Assembly (NCBI RefSeq): GCF_964355755.1
Contig: NC_092677.1
Span: 24,708,101-24,772,100 of the forward strand
Direction of reading: 5' to 3'
Source: Antedon mediterranea
Lineage: Eukaryota; Echinodermata; Crinoidea; Comatulida; Antedonidae
DNA: 64,000 nucleotides
Part shown: in pieces, positions 22,538 through 33,049 of the stretch
How positions within the stretch are numbered: the first letter of the stretch is position 1
Layout: each line of letters starts with the position of its first letter
Program-made: the position numbers and the translations under genes
The notes under the pieces: model-generated
Told to the model about the DNA's origin: nothing
Database searches by the model: none
Seen by the model: only the letters and a program-made list of their open reading frames with translations

Positions 22538-23640
22538 CTTTCACAAATATGTCTGAAACAAAATTAAATCGAACAAATGTAGTCTATTATAATTCAAGTA
22601 TGTTAATATCTATCTATCCATGGAAGATCTATCTTTATCTATCAATCTATCTCTTTACTAAAAGGTACTTCTATACTGTTAGTACATTCTTTCCAAAGTC
22701 CCAAATTTGTGTAGCAAAACAGAACAGTTGATCAAATTGACACTGTCAGATTCAACCTTTCCTCGTTTAATATGAAAACGATCAACTTACTTACCGATGT
22801 TGTCTATAATGATCCTATCTAAGTTGTGATACGGATTCTTATTAGACCAGATTTATAGTTGTATGTTGTGTAAATCATGCACGTCGTCACTTTTACCATG
22901 TACTTGCATCCTGCTGATTATTTTCCATTTTGTCCTTTTATTATATTATTTACCATCAAACCTGTCATGACGCATTTGTGTATTATATAAATTCGTGATG
23001 GAAATATAAACCCGTACATAACCATTTATTGTATTCTCTATTTCATAAACCTCTGAAATTTAAAATCCGGTATTACATTTCAAAACAGAATTTAAGTATC
23101 AAACACTTGAAAAGTTAAGAATCACTCCGTCATACTTTCCACCAACATTTAATAATCTTCAAATTTCCTTTCCTAATCTAAATATTCATTTTTGGCAAAT
23201 TGCCAAAAATAACCATAAGCGAATTCATTCACAGTTGCAATCATGTTCACAGGACAAACATATACACAAGATACTCTGCATAAACAAAATATTGACCAGA
23301 TCTTTGGGAGTAGAGTTTAGTCACAGTCATGAGAACAAATCCGGACATCTGAAGGGAATTGAACCAAAGACCCTGGAATTGGTAGCCGAGCATATTAACC
23401 ACAAAGCTACAACTCCACTCCAAATATGTTTTTTTAAACTTAATTTTTTCCAGATTTTAGGTAAGATGTTACGTAAATAAACTTGGATAACGCAAAGTCT
23501 GTCTATTTGAAAAGGTGCCAATTCCATTTCTGAAAATACCATCTTTTTTTATCTCCAGAAAATACAAAATATCAAAATACAACATTAAAATAAAAGAGCA
23601 ATATTGTGATTACGAAAAACATGCACCCAAAAGTGGTATT
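22440..23640. repeat. Third copy of the signal-exon/promoter/SINE block
   Basis: This block matches about 900-2060 and 13460-14620, covering signal exon, intron, 5'UTR exon, promoter and SINE. Beyond about 23640 the match is interrupted by some 540 bases that hold the 23750-24048 exon, and it resumes at about 24180 in the tail exon of the broken gene. Confidence 0.85.
22795..22857 (-). promoter_or_regulatory. TATA promoter and 5'UTR exon of gene 3
   Basis: Minus-strand TATAAAT at 22857-22851. A start site is expected near 22825 (around the atcacaac stretch), and the strong donor gtaagtaag begins at 22794. It splices to the acceptor at about 22553, giving a short untranslated leader before the ATG at 22537. 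Confidence 0.55.
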
Positions 23641-23749
23641 GGCTCAGATTACAACTTGTTAAACATTTTTTTAATTAAACAGCGTCACATAACAGTTTTA
23701 TTTGTTTTCAAAACTACGGTCTATGCCTGTCAACATTCCATTCAATGTT

Positions 23750-24048
23750 CTAGATAATAGAAACAACTTCTCTCAGCATATCATTTTCTGATTCGGGATT
23801 ATTTTTGCCTTGATATAAAGACGATTGTGAATAAAGGTGTGGCATTGATGCAATCACAGACTTTATTCTATCGTTTAATATAACAGACGCATCTGAGAGA
23901 GGAACAACTGTTTTAGTAGGGAAAACTGGAGCAAAAATATTTTCTACTAGTGAATCATTTCTCTTTTTCATGCTATGACTTAGGCAGCAGGCAATAATAG
24001 GCGAACATATAGCCAGTAGATAACAGCCTTCAAAGCAATCACTAACGC
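23750..24048 (-). CDS. Possible spare membrane/tail exon (unrecognised)
   Basis: A minus-strand frame opens at a phase 1 acceptor (cattctttgag|GC at 24048) and runs 99 codons to a stop at 23750. It starts with a cysteine-containing hydrophobic stretch (YLLAICSPIIACCLS), followed at once by basic residues (MKKRND) and then a hydrophilic tail of about 73 residues. This is the pattern of a single-pass membrane exon, and the phase is right for splicing from any SRCR exon here. It lies within DNA absent from the two other copies of the block. The tail matches nothing I recognise and has no PPxY motif. It could be an alternative last exon of the broken upstream gene, an orphan, or chance. Confidence 0.35.
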
Positions 24049-24154
24049 CTCAAAGAATGAAGCAATATCACCTTATTATCATATAGAAAACTATAGTAAT
24101 GTTAAGATTAAAAATGATATTAAAAGTTAGCTCCGGGTATGATGTTTCTAATGT

Positions 24155-25327
24155 TTATATTTTATTTTCTGCTATGAAAAGGAAAAGTTCGTGCACGAAA
24201 GGTGGTGGCGGTAAGTCATATATAGTTTTCAATTTTACGCCTTCTCTCATAACAACATCGTATGAAGGAGGAGGAATGTCTTGAGAAGATTCCGGGTCTT
24301 GAGAAGAGCAAGGGTTTTGAGACGCGCAAGGGTTTTTAGACGCGCAAGGGTTTTTAGACGCGCAAGGGTTTTGAGACGCGCCAGGGTTTTGAGACGCGCA
24401 AGGGTTTTGAGACGCGCAAGGGTTTTGAGACGCGCCAGGGTTTTGAGACGCGCCAGAAGAGGATGAAGTTGCTGAATTATCATTGGTTTGGTACTCAGCT
24501 CATTCGTTAACAACTCCTCTACAATAATTTTCATCTGCTGAAGTAAGCCTACATTTCTTCCTGCACAATCCATATACGTAACTGCATAGTAGACAGACGA
24601 AACAGCACAAGTAAGGGGTAGAGAATATCATAACCATAAAAACACCTGCTACAACAAAAGATTCATCAGAATCATCGTCATCATCATTTAATTCTGTAAT
24701 ATGAATAAACAGGATAATAATTGTGAATAAATTACTTTGAATTCATTAATTAATATTCATGAATATTGGTATAAGGGGGTGTTTAGTGGTATCAGGCGGT
24801 GTCTAGTAGGACCTTTAAACCTTATGGATTGACATAACTTTTTAGAGACAGAATATCGCTGTAAGTCCCTTCTGGTTTCTATTTTATGTAAACTTCTATG
24901 GGCCGCGCGTCGGGTTCGTTCTCTGCTGTCCACTCATAAACGAATTTAATTCCATAAATGTCGTTTAAGTTAGTTAGTCAAAACTTCAACCTTAAAAATC
25001 ATCAGTACCTCCAAAACACTTCAATTTTACAGGACTGGTTGTCATACAAATGCTGCTTGCAGTCCTTCAGACTATCTTCCAATCCATTACATGTAAAGTC
25101 GACCTTGTAGTTTAAGGAACCATCTAGCACGGCGTAACTGTTCAATTGAGAGCCATTTGAGTACCCAAGCTGCCTACAAGCTACTTGTGAGTTTTCACTT
25201 GTCCAATCATATATGCAAATTCGACTTCACTCGCCTTGGTACTTCATTTCTAACCGACCAATATTCGATGAATTTCCAGAGGAATCTCCAATAAGACGTA
25301 ATGAATAATTTTCCAATTGCTGTTCAT
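24155..25327 (-). pseudogene. Broken SRCR gene (SRCR exon + membrane/tail exon)
   Basis: The SRCR exon is 25009-25327. The conserved Trp of GEW is a stop (TGA, 25227-25229), the exon length of 319 breaks the phase, and the last conserved cysteine is replaced (KIEVFW in place of the KLRCYE motif). The tail exon starts at an intact acceptor (24693) with LNDDDDDSDES and a hydrophobic cysteine-rich segment, then stops at TGA 24500-24502. Past that stop the same frame stays open through SQNPCA repeats and a PPxY-like tail (PPPSYDVVM, PPPPFV) to 24155. No signal exon is seen upstream. Gene 5 shows what the intact version looked like. Confidence 0.75.
24301..24457. repeat. 18-bp minisatellite in the broken tail exon
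   Basis: About nine units of gggttttgagacgcgcaa with small variants. On the minus strand each unit encodes six residues, SQNPCA or a close variant, and the length of 18 keeps the frame. The matching place in the decayed exons at about 2290-2330 and 14855-14895 has only two or three units, so the array expanded in this copy. Confidence 0.9.
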
Positions 25328-25429
25328 CTAGACCAATACAATTCGATAACCATACATTAAAAGAAAACAAAATATTAAAACGACAGTTTACAAACATAAG
25401 CTTTAACACATTTGTTTTTTAACTTCCTC

Positions 25430-27340
25430 CCTCTTTCACCTTTTTAGTCCGTGCCCTCTATAAAGGTTGGTTTCTTAGGGCGAAAAATGCAAATTGACAT
25501 ACCGGCACAAGCGGGTAACCATAGCTATACTGGAGAGTTAAAACGTATATGAGTTTTGTTTGCTATAAAATAGTAACCCTTGCAACAACATTGATAATAA
25601 TCGCAGTTATTTGTGGTCTTTTGCAAAACCCGGAGCTGCCCTTTAATTATGAATATATTTTTATTTCTAGACATAATATGCATGGGCCTCGAAGGATGTT
25701 GGCTAAAAATTTTAAACTGAACTTGAATTGACATAGGGCCTACACATCCTATCCTTGTTGAACGATATGGTTCATTGATGTGGGCTGTCGTGAGTAAATT
25801 ACTCATCGATACCTGGCACAACCTTTAAATGAATAGGACGGATAAAGGCATGCGAGAGATGGCAACAAACCGTCTAGGTAAAACACGTGTTCAACAAACC
25901 GTCCAGGAAGAAGAACCTTTTAAAAAGACGTGTTTGAGTATACAAACTAGTTACCAATTCGTCATGGTATTCTACCTACAGGCACACGTAACAGAAATAG
26001 CATTCAACTATAGATTAAAAAAATATCAAAACTTTGACAAGAACACATATTCCTACCTTATACCATAGGCCAAAGGCTGCATTCTCAAACATTGCATATT
26101 TCAGGTAAGACGTCCAGCTTCATTTCATTTTTAGTCGCGTGCAACGTGACTCTACAGCTCACTATGTCGGTCGGTTGGTCGGTATACACTAACTTGAGCA
26201 CGCGACTGCAGCCATGTATATGGCCTTGTTAAACATCACGTATCTTATTCAACCACATAAAAGAAAAAATGAGTGGACAACCCCCCCCCCCCCCTCTCCC
26301 CCCCCCCCCCCAAATGGGGGGAAAAGATATATTTTTTTTAATTAAAAAAAACGGAAATGGGTTCTTAACCTCTCTCTCATACACAATGCAATCATGGTGT
26401 TATTAATATTTCTATATGATATTCCATCATCTAGTCGAATCTCTGTGCCATTATTTGTCTAATATATTATTACATAGGCAGGTTTCTGATACGACATTAT
26501 GGTATCTATCAGACTATAACCTAACTCAACCTTCCATGATACAGCAATAACATGTGAAACCTACGGGATACTGTATTGCGGACATTTCCTATTGCACTGG
26601 ACAATGTTCTCGTATGTGGGGATACAGTACTATAAATCGGGTGCAAAGTTGGTGATGATAATTTGTTTGTCATAATGATAATACTGACGATTGATATTAT
26701 GAAATAATGTTTGGAATGATTGACTGATGAAGATAGTTTAGGTCTACCGTGATGAAGATAGTGAGTAATGTTAATATAATAATTATATTGTACATTGGTT
26801 TCTGAATCATGTGTCCGCATTGGTTAAAATATGTCACATGATGTTCCTCATCACGTGTTCTGTAAATAGTTATTATTTCACTCTTCTTGGACTATATCAA
26901 TCCAAACATATTCTACTTATTAGTATTGTATATTAATTTTATTATTCAATAAATCGGAATAATCCAAAAAAGTCTTTACTTACAAATAGTGAATTCAATC
27001 TAAAAGAAAAACACATACAAAAAGAGGAATTAATTTGCAAAATATAGTTACAGCAATAATTTTGTTTAGGTATTTCAGATGATTTTGGAAGACATGGGCC
27101 TTCCTCTCCACTCTGAATTTAGAAGGGGTATACAATAAGGAAGCACATTACTAATGTAAATGGCAACACCATTACAAATATTCGTTCTGTCCAGCAGAAA
27201 AAAAGTAAATTTAAAATACCCAAGGGATTTAAGATTTTTGTCTGCTGTTAGTCATGAGAAATGTCATTTTTGCTTCTTAACCACCAAAGGAAAAGTTCGT
27301 GCTTATTGAAATTTATGTTTCATTTTAGGTTACCATATTT
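25430..27340. other. Gene-poor stretch between gene 5 and the broken SRCR gene
   Basis: No convincing exon is seen on either strand. The stretch holds the third copy of the ~90-bp cggtcggttgg repeat (26137-26228), a poly-C tract (26280-26312) and AT-rich DNA. Short open frames on both strands overlap each other and lack splice or domain support. A signal exon for the broken gene would be expected here but was not found. Confidence 0.5.
26280..26324. repeat. Poly-C tract with possible G-quadruplex on the minus strand
   Basis: Two long C runs separated by a short tct break are followed a few bases later by a run of six G. The minus strand therefore has several adjacent G runs, which could form a G-quadruplex, and the C runs can also pair with the following Gs. 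The tract is also liable to sequencing error. Confidence 0.7.
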
Positions 27341-27347
27341 CTTGTTT

Positions 27348-30128
27348 TTATACAGGTGATTGCACGTAAGGTGGGGGCGGTGAGTCATACAAAGATTTGA
27401 ATCTATCATCTTCCATAACAGAAGCGTATGACGGAGGAAGGTCGTGAGAAGGGCCAGGGTCTTGAGAATAGAACGATGTTGCTGAATCCTCATTGGGTTG
27501 TTCAGCACCTTCATTGACAACTCCTATAGGACGAGTTGTATTTACATTATTTGCTGAAGTACTTCTATTGCGGCACAGACAGGCGTAACAGCAACAGTAA
27601 AGGCCAAGGAGTATCAGAAAAATTATAACAATTATAAATCCATTAGAAAAAAGTCCAACACCATTGTCAGAGAAATCATCGTCGACAAAATCGTCATCAG
27701 AACCATTTTCATCAGAATCACGTAATTCTATAATGTTAATTGTGAATACAGTATAATTAATTTGAATTTTTACGGATTCAATTCTACAAAATATTGCTAG
27801 TCATTTATGTTTAAAATTTAAACTATAAACCTGAAAAATACTTCAATTTTACCGGATGGTGGCAGTGTCGGTTGTCAGTTAAATGCAACTTTATCACTAA
27901 GACCAAATATAGACATGATAATGTCATATCACCACCATATTTGACAACATCACATTTTTTGTGTCAAACTAGTGTAGACAGAGCTTTAAATATATTCATT
28001 TACGTCACGGAACTATCAACTCATAAGTGGCTTACCTTTATAACATTTTAATTTAACAATAAAACAGTACGGATCGTGATCAAAATGCTGCTTGCAGCCC
28101 TTCAAACTATCTTCAAGTCCATTACACGTAAAACTAACTTGGTTGGAATCGTCTGGCTTGGAGTAGCCGTACAATTGCTCGCCTCTTGAGTATCCAAGCT
28201 GCCAACAAGCTACTTGTGAATTTTCACCTGTCCAATCATTTATGCAAATTCGGCTCCACTCTCCTTGATACTTTACTTCTAACCAACCAACATTCGAGGA
28301 ATAATCTCCAGTAAGACGTAATGAATAGTTTGGAAATTCTTGATCTACACTATCTTCATATTCATCTAGATAATAGAATCACGATACATTAGAAAAATGC
28401 AAATCTACATAACAAGTATTATTATTTTAGTTCCTGATAGCATACCTTTTTGAGATTGATTCTTCTCGATATTAACCTAAAAAATTACCCTTCTTTAGTT
28501 CGCGACAATAATTCAAAATTATGCCCGTAGGCCTACATTGTGATTTACTGTACTCTACCACTCTATAGCATTCTCCAGAAACGTTGACATTTTCACAACC
28601 ATATTTTATTTCCTTTGGAATCACATGGTTTACCGCAAGCCTAACTTTATACACTAACCTGAACATATGAAACGAACTTTAAAGTCACTACACTTCCTGT
28701 TTGGCTGGTCCACATTTTTACATTTGAGGCCCGAAGAAGCGCTACAAGTAACATCCTCTCCAGTTGCAGTGTAAGGCAATCCACTAGCAGTCTGACATTC
28801 GATAGCTGTTGGATTTTCACACATTTCATCGGGATACTCCTAGAAAATGTAACAGAAAAGGTTCTTTCTCCCAACAAATGTAGTAGAGCCTACATTAATG
28901 AGATTTTGTCAAGTCGTCCAGTGACAAAAGAAGGAAGAAGATTTACAAAAAATATCAATTTAGGCCCTAGTTACATAAGGGGCCATCTTACTGCAGTAAT
29001 TGCATTTTGTTTACTCTTTAACCGGTTTATGAAATTATTTAGCAGCTTTTTGGGTGTAACCATACACACTATTTCTTGCCGTTAATTGCAGTAAAAAATG
29101 TTACTGCATTAGAATAATTTTGACATGATCCCTCGAATCATTTGAACCCTGTAATCATGCTTCAAGTGTAAATTAAGCAAAGCAAACTATTGATTTCATT
29201 AAAAAAGAACTGTTATTTTAGATGGACAGAATGTACTTACGCCGTACAAATCACTAACAGTCTCAAAATCGCCAATGTAGGTTGGATCATCGTAGTTAAA
29301 CCACCGCGTCCACTGGCCTGCAATGTAAATTCAATGTAAATACCAATAGGCCTAGTAGAATTATGTTGATAATCATATTGGGGTAGGGTTTTTTTGATCG
29401 TCTGGTTTGTCGTTTTGATCTTCTGGTTTGTTTTGATCGTCTGGTTTGTTTTGTTTTGATCGTCTGGTTGTTGTTTTGATCGTCTGGTTTGTCGTGTTGA
29501 TCGTCTGGTTTGTTGTTTTGATCGTCTGGTTTGTTTTGATCGTCTGGTTGTTGTTTTGATCGTCTGGTTTGTCGTTTTGATCTTCTGGTTTGTCGTTTTG
29601 ATCGTCTGGTTGTTGCTTTGATCGTCTGGTTTGTCGTTTTGATCTTCTGGTTTGTTGTTTTGATCGTCTGGTTTGTTTTGATCGTCTGGTTGTTGTTTTG
29701 ATCGTCTGGGTTGTTCTTTTAATCGTCTGGTTTGTTCTTTTGATCGACTGGTTTGTTTTAATCGTCTGGTTTATTGTTTTGATCGTCTGTTGTTTTGATC
29801 GTCTGGTTTGTTGTTTTTATCGTCTGGTTTGTGGTTTTGATGGCTGGTTTGTAGTTTTGATCGCTGGGTTGTTTTGATTGTCTGATTTGTTGTTTTGATA
29901 GTCCGGTGTGTTTTGATCGTCTGGTTTGTTTTGATCGTCCGGTTTGCATGTTTGTCGTGTCATATCATGTACAAATATCTCATTTTGTCAAAAGACGTTT
30001 TTTAAATAGTATAATTATTAATTAATTATTAAGAACTTATTGACATATTATTTGCTGATCTCTCTACCTGAAGTAACTGAAATGACAAATGACAACAAGA
30101 TAATAATTGTCAACCTCGATGGACACAT
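27348..30128 (-). CDS. Gene 5: WxxW-SRCR membrane protein with a PPxY tail (342 aa)
   Basis: Five coding exons: 30068-30128 (signal peptide, residues 1-20), 29241-29317 and 28659-28839 (together residues 21-106), 28036-28365 (SRCR, 107-216) and 27348-27727 (217-342). The lengths sum to 343 codons with the stop. The second domain has the mucin/CILP WxxW pattern: QWTRWFNYDDP, IGDFET, then YPDEMCENP, IECQTASGLPY, GEDVTCS, GLKCKN and KVRFIC. The SRCR has six cysteines but reads CWQLGY where others have CRQLGY. An acidic stalk precedes a helix at about 247-266. The cytoplasmic tail ends in two PPxY motifs, PPSY (314-317) and PPPY (334-337), sites known to bind WW domains, for instance of NEDD4-type ligases. 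Receptor turnover by ubiquitination is inference. A 5'UTR acceptor lies at about 30145. Confidence 0.85.
27885..27988. mobile_element. Partial MITE in the last intron of gene 5
   Basis: The right end gtgtagacagagcttta and the inner catatcaccaccatattt match the MITE family found four times at 57-61 kb. The left terminal repeat is missing or too diverged to see. Confidence 0.6.
28489..28644 (-). other. Possible cysteine-rich cassette exon in gene 5
   Basis: A 156-nt open stretch lies between a phase 1 acceptor (tgtataaag|TT) and a phase 1 donor (AAGG|gtaatt). It encodes 52 residues with four cysteines (CENVNVSGECYRVVEYS, SQCRPTG, NYCREL). It sits only 14 bases after the donor of the preceding WxxW exon, so it cannot be spliced to that exon. 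It could only replace the two WxxW exons by joining the signal exon directly. The acceptor has a poor pyrimidine tract, so it may be a chance open frame. Confidence 0.25.
29385..29955. repeat. ~20-bp minisatellite in the first intron of gene 5
   Basis: Around 28 imperfect copies of ttttgatcgtctggtttg (16-20 bp) run for about 570 bases. The left part is regular and the right part more decayed. The minus strand gives an artificial open frame of NNKPDDQ-type repeats, which is not counted as a gene. Confidence 0.9.
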
Positions 30129-30149
30129 CTTTCAGAAAAGAGCTCTGTA

Positions 30150-30830
30150 AAAAAATTGAACAAGTTAACACAATCAATTTCTTATTTCAGAACCTTATTT
30201 CAAATCGAATATCAAAATTAATGAAAAAATAACACGATTTAAAATACTTTCTGCTTAAATACATGATTGATTTAATGTTTTAATGTTTACGAACATTGTT
30301 AAAAAATAACATTTTAGAAGTAGTTCCATCCACACTGTAAAACATACATATTTTATAAGTACCAAATTAATAAAGTGCAAAACATAGGTACAATGTGGAC
30401 TAATCAGGCTTGACGTTTTCAAATTCAACAAGGTCCATAGTTGGTGCTCCCTGATACATTACGGAATAAACTTACGCAAGTCTGTCTTACGTGGTCTTCT
30501 AATACAAAATGTTAACAGTTTCAATGACGTTTGCTGGTCTATTTATTGAGAATGAGTATATATTTCGAATAATATCATCAGGAACTAATGTCCTTATTTG
30601 TTATGTTGTACAATTTATTTCATTTTACCTTGTATCATTGCGATGGTGGTACGCTACCAATTGTGTTCCTTTTGTTATCTCTTTTCTTGTTACATTGAAC
30701 TTGTTACGGGTCAGTAAAATAATCAAAAAGCATCAAATAAATTCAATCAATCAATCAATAAAATGCCATTTTCTATGGAAACTATAGTAAATCGTGAAGT
30801 ATTCTAATAAAGGCTTACTTAAAAAATCCG
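30150..30830. other. Upstream region of gene 5
   Basis: No coding exon is supported. A 92-codon plus-strand open frame at 30509-30787 is hydrophobic and reminiscent of the end of a degraded element, as it ends in an aatcaatcaatcaat run, but it has no recognisable domain. The gene 5 promoter should lie here; a minus-strand TATAAAAT at about 30350 is the only candidate seen. Confidence 0.35.
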
Positions 30831-30831
30831 G

Positions 30832-31121
30832 TAAGCTTGGTTTCCGCAAAGCAAGGACTTACGCGCACCAATTTGACCAATCACGATGCGCGAATCATTG
30901 GAACTCTCGCTTGTGATTGGTTAACACACTTGCGTTACGTCTACGTCGTTGCATCTAAAGCTTAGTTCCCACTAGAACGTAACGCAAGGACGTAAACGCA
31001 ACGCAAGCATTTTAACCAATGACAAGCGAAGTTATAGACAGTTAGCAATCACAAGCGAATAAGCCATCGCTTGTGATTGGTCAATTTACTTGCGTTGCGT
31101 CGCCAGTGGGAACCACGCTTA
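30832..31121. mobile_element. Two adjacent MITE copies (ttgcgttacgt family)
   Basis: The second copy (30958-31121) has terminal inverted repeats: aagcttagttcccactagaa at the left and a matching gtgggaaccacgctta at the right. Its interior has further inverted blocks around cgcttgtgattggt. The first copy (about 30832-30957) is similar but lacks one end. Fragments of the same family occur at about 31690-31780 and 41365-41480, at matching places beside genes A and B. Confidence 0.7.
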
Positions 31122-32154
31122 AATGTATTACCGTACCCTTTAAACTGTTATCTACACATCGGTCCAAAATCAATACATTCTCGTAATGTTCAATGTTAAA
31201 ATAAAAAAAAAATTAAATTAATTAAAATTATTCCAAAATGACAAGAACATAGATAGACAAATATTCAAATATTATTTAAATATAAATTAGAAAATGTTAT
31301 TCTTTCCTGGTATAATTTAATACATAATTAAATTGATAGTCTTAGTAAAGTAAACTGTTATTCAACGGAGATAACAGATAAATTAAGAACGGCTACTAAT
31401 AGCTACAACTTAGTTCACTACTATATAGATACATTGTTTATTTCTATGATTCTACCAAATAATATTTCAATTTATGATTATTACATTAATATTGTTAATA
31501 TCATTATTACTAAAAACACCAGTCAGTCATGTTGTAATGCAATTAAAATGCTACGATTAAAAGTAGGCATATTGCTAAGACACACATTGCAAAAGATAAT
31601 GTAACCCGTTGAACAGCAATGTGTTGAAACGAGACAAAGACAGGCATGAAGGCGCCTTACACTTTTATGTACCCACTAGCGCATAGTCTCTCTAAAGACG
31701 CAACACAAGCGAGTTGACCAATGACAAGCGACTGTTCGAATAATCCGTCGCTTGTGATTGGTCAACTCGCTTGCATTTTTAGAAACAAAAGCTTAAGCAA
31801 AAAGTAAACAATGCATACAATTAGATTATATGATCATCACTAGGCAGTTTAAAATTTCTCTCAATTAAAATTATTTAATATAACAATTAAATTTTAATAT
31901 TAAAACTAAAAAATTAAACCAAATATATTTTTTACATGATTAATAAAGAGATATGTTATCAAATAAATGTTAAACTATATTCGATACATTTAATATTTAC
32001 ATCCACACAAACAATCTCAAAGAAACTAAAACATCTAAATAAAAACATACCCTTGATAACATTGTATTAAAATGAATATATAATGCACATATTACTATAT
32101 AGTTTAATTTATCAATATATAAAAATTACATACAATTATCACTAATGTTAATTT

Positions 32155-32450
32155 TTTATGTACAAAAGTTATAGTTTATATATAAATGTTAATGCATATT
32201 CATGATTGTTATTGCATATATGCATGAATATTAATGCATATATAAGATTGGTAATGCATATGCAAGATTGGTAATTCATATGCATGATGTTAATGCATAT
32301 TCATGATTTTTATTATTGCATATACAGTATGCATGAATATTAATGCATATATAAGACTGGTAATGCATATGCATGAATGTTAATGCATATTCATGATTGT
32401 TATTGCATATATGCATGAATATTAATGCATATATAACCGTGAATAAGTGC
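32155..32450. repeat. AT-rich array of atgcat-containing units
   Basis: Irregular units of 20-30 bp of the type gttaatgcatatgcatgaat repeat through this stretch, with a remnant beyond the hairpin at 32970-33030. A matching but shorter array lies at 41870-42010 and 42150-42220 in block B. Confidence 0.8.
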
Positions 32451-32479
32451 ATTTTGTAGGATTGTAGATAATAAATAAA

Positions 32480-32968
32480 TCATTTTGTTTGACAAATCCA
32501 AAGGAAATTACTCACATTCTTTAGCTTTCGCCATCTTGGCTGATGGCTTGATCACAAGTGATCCGGTCCACTACTACTTCCTGGAAATCTGTTGTTATTG
32601 TTTCTAGGTGACGTCATACTTTTTCGTAGCAGTGATGTGTATACGTGATCGAGATATACAGCCCCTTCGTCGATTGGGATGGGGCAAAAATTCTTGACAG
32701 AGACTCTAACCCATTCAAGCGTAGAATCAGAGAGGCAATCCAAATCAGAAAGAGGGGGACTAACGCAATCAACCGCGACGAAGGGGCTGTATATCTCGAT
32801 CACGTATACACATCACTGCTACGAAAAAGTATGACGTCACCTAGAAACAATAACAACAGATTTCCAGGAAGTAGTAGTGGACCGGATCACTTGTGATCAA
32901 GCCATCAGCCAAGATGGCGAAAGCTAAAGAATATGAGTAATTTCCTTTGGATTTGTCAAACAAAATGA
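32480..32968 (+). mobile_element. Penelope-like retroelement 3' end in a head-to-head hairpin
   Basis: Two arms of 193 bp each (32480-32672 and 32776-32968) are inverted copies with about one visible mismatch, around a 103-bp spacer. From the spacer into the right arm the plus strand encodes the end of a Penelope-type GIY-YIG endonuclease: DWDGAKILDRDSN, KRRIREAIQIRKRG, NRDEGAVYLDHVYTSLL, then a basic, Ser/Gly-rich C-terminus. The left arm is the same C-terminal part in reverse orientation. Inverted, 5'-truncated copies are typical of Penelope-like elements. The near-perfect arms imply recent insertion; block B shows no hairpin here. Confidence 0.7.
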
Positions 32969-33049
32969 TGTATTTAATGCATATATAAGATTGGTAATGC
33001 ATATGCAAGATTGGTAATGCATATGCATGAATGTAAATTGGATCTAAAT

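Noticed and set aside
23515-23757. Plus-strand 80-codon frame
   Set aside because: AT-rich by-product crossing the edge of the duplicated block, with no counterpart in the other two copies.
29758-29949. Frame of KTTNQTIKTTNQ-type repeats
   Set aside because: A by-product of the ~20-bp minisatellite in a gene 5 intron.
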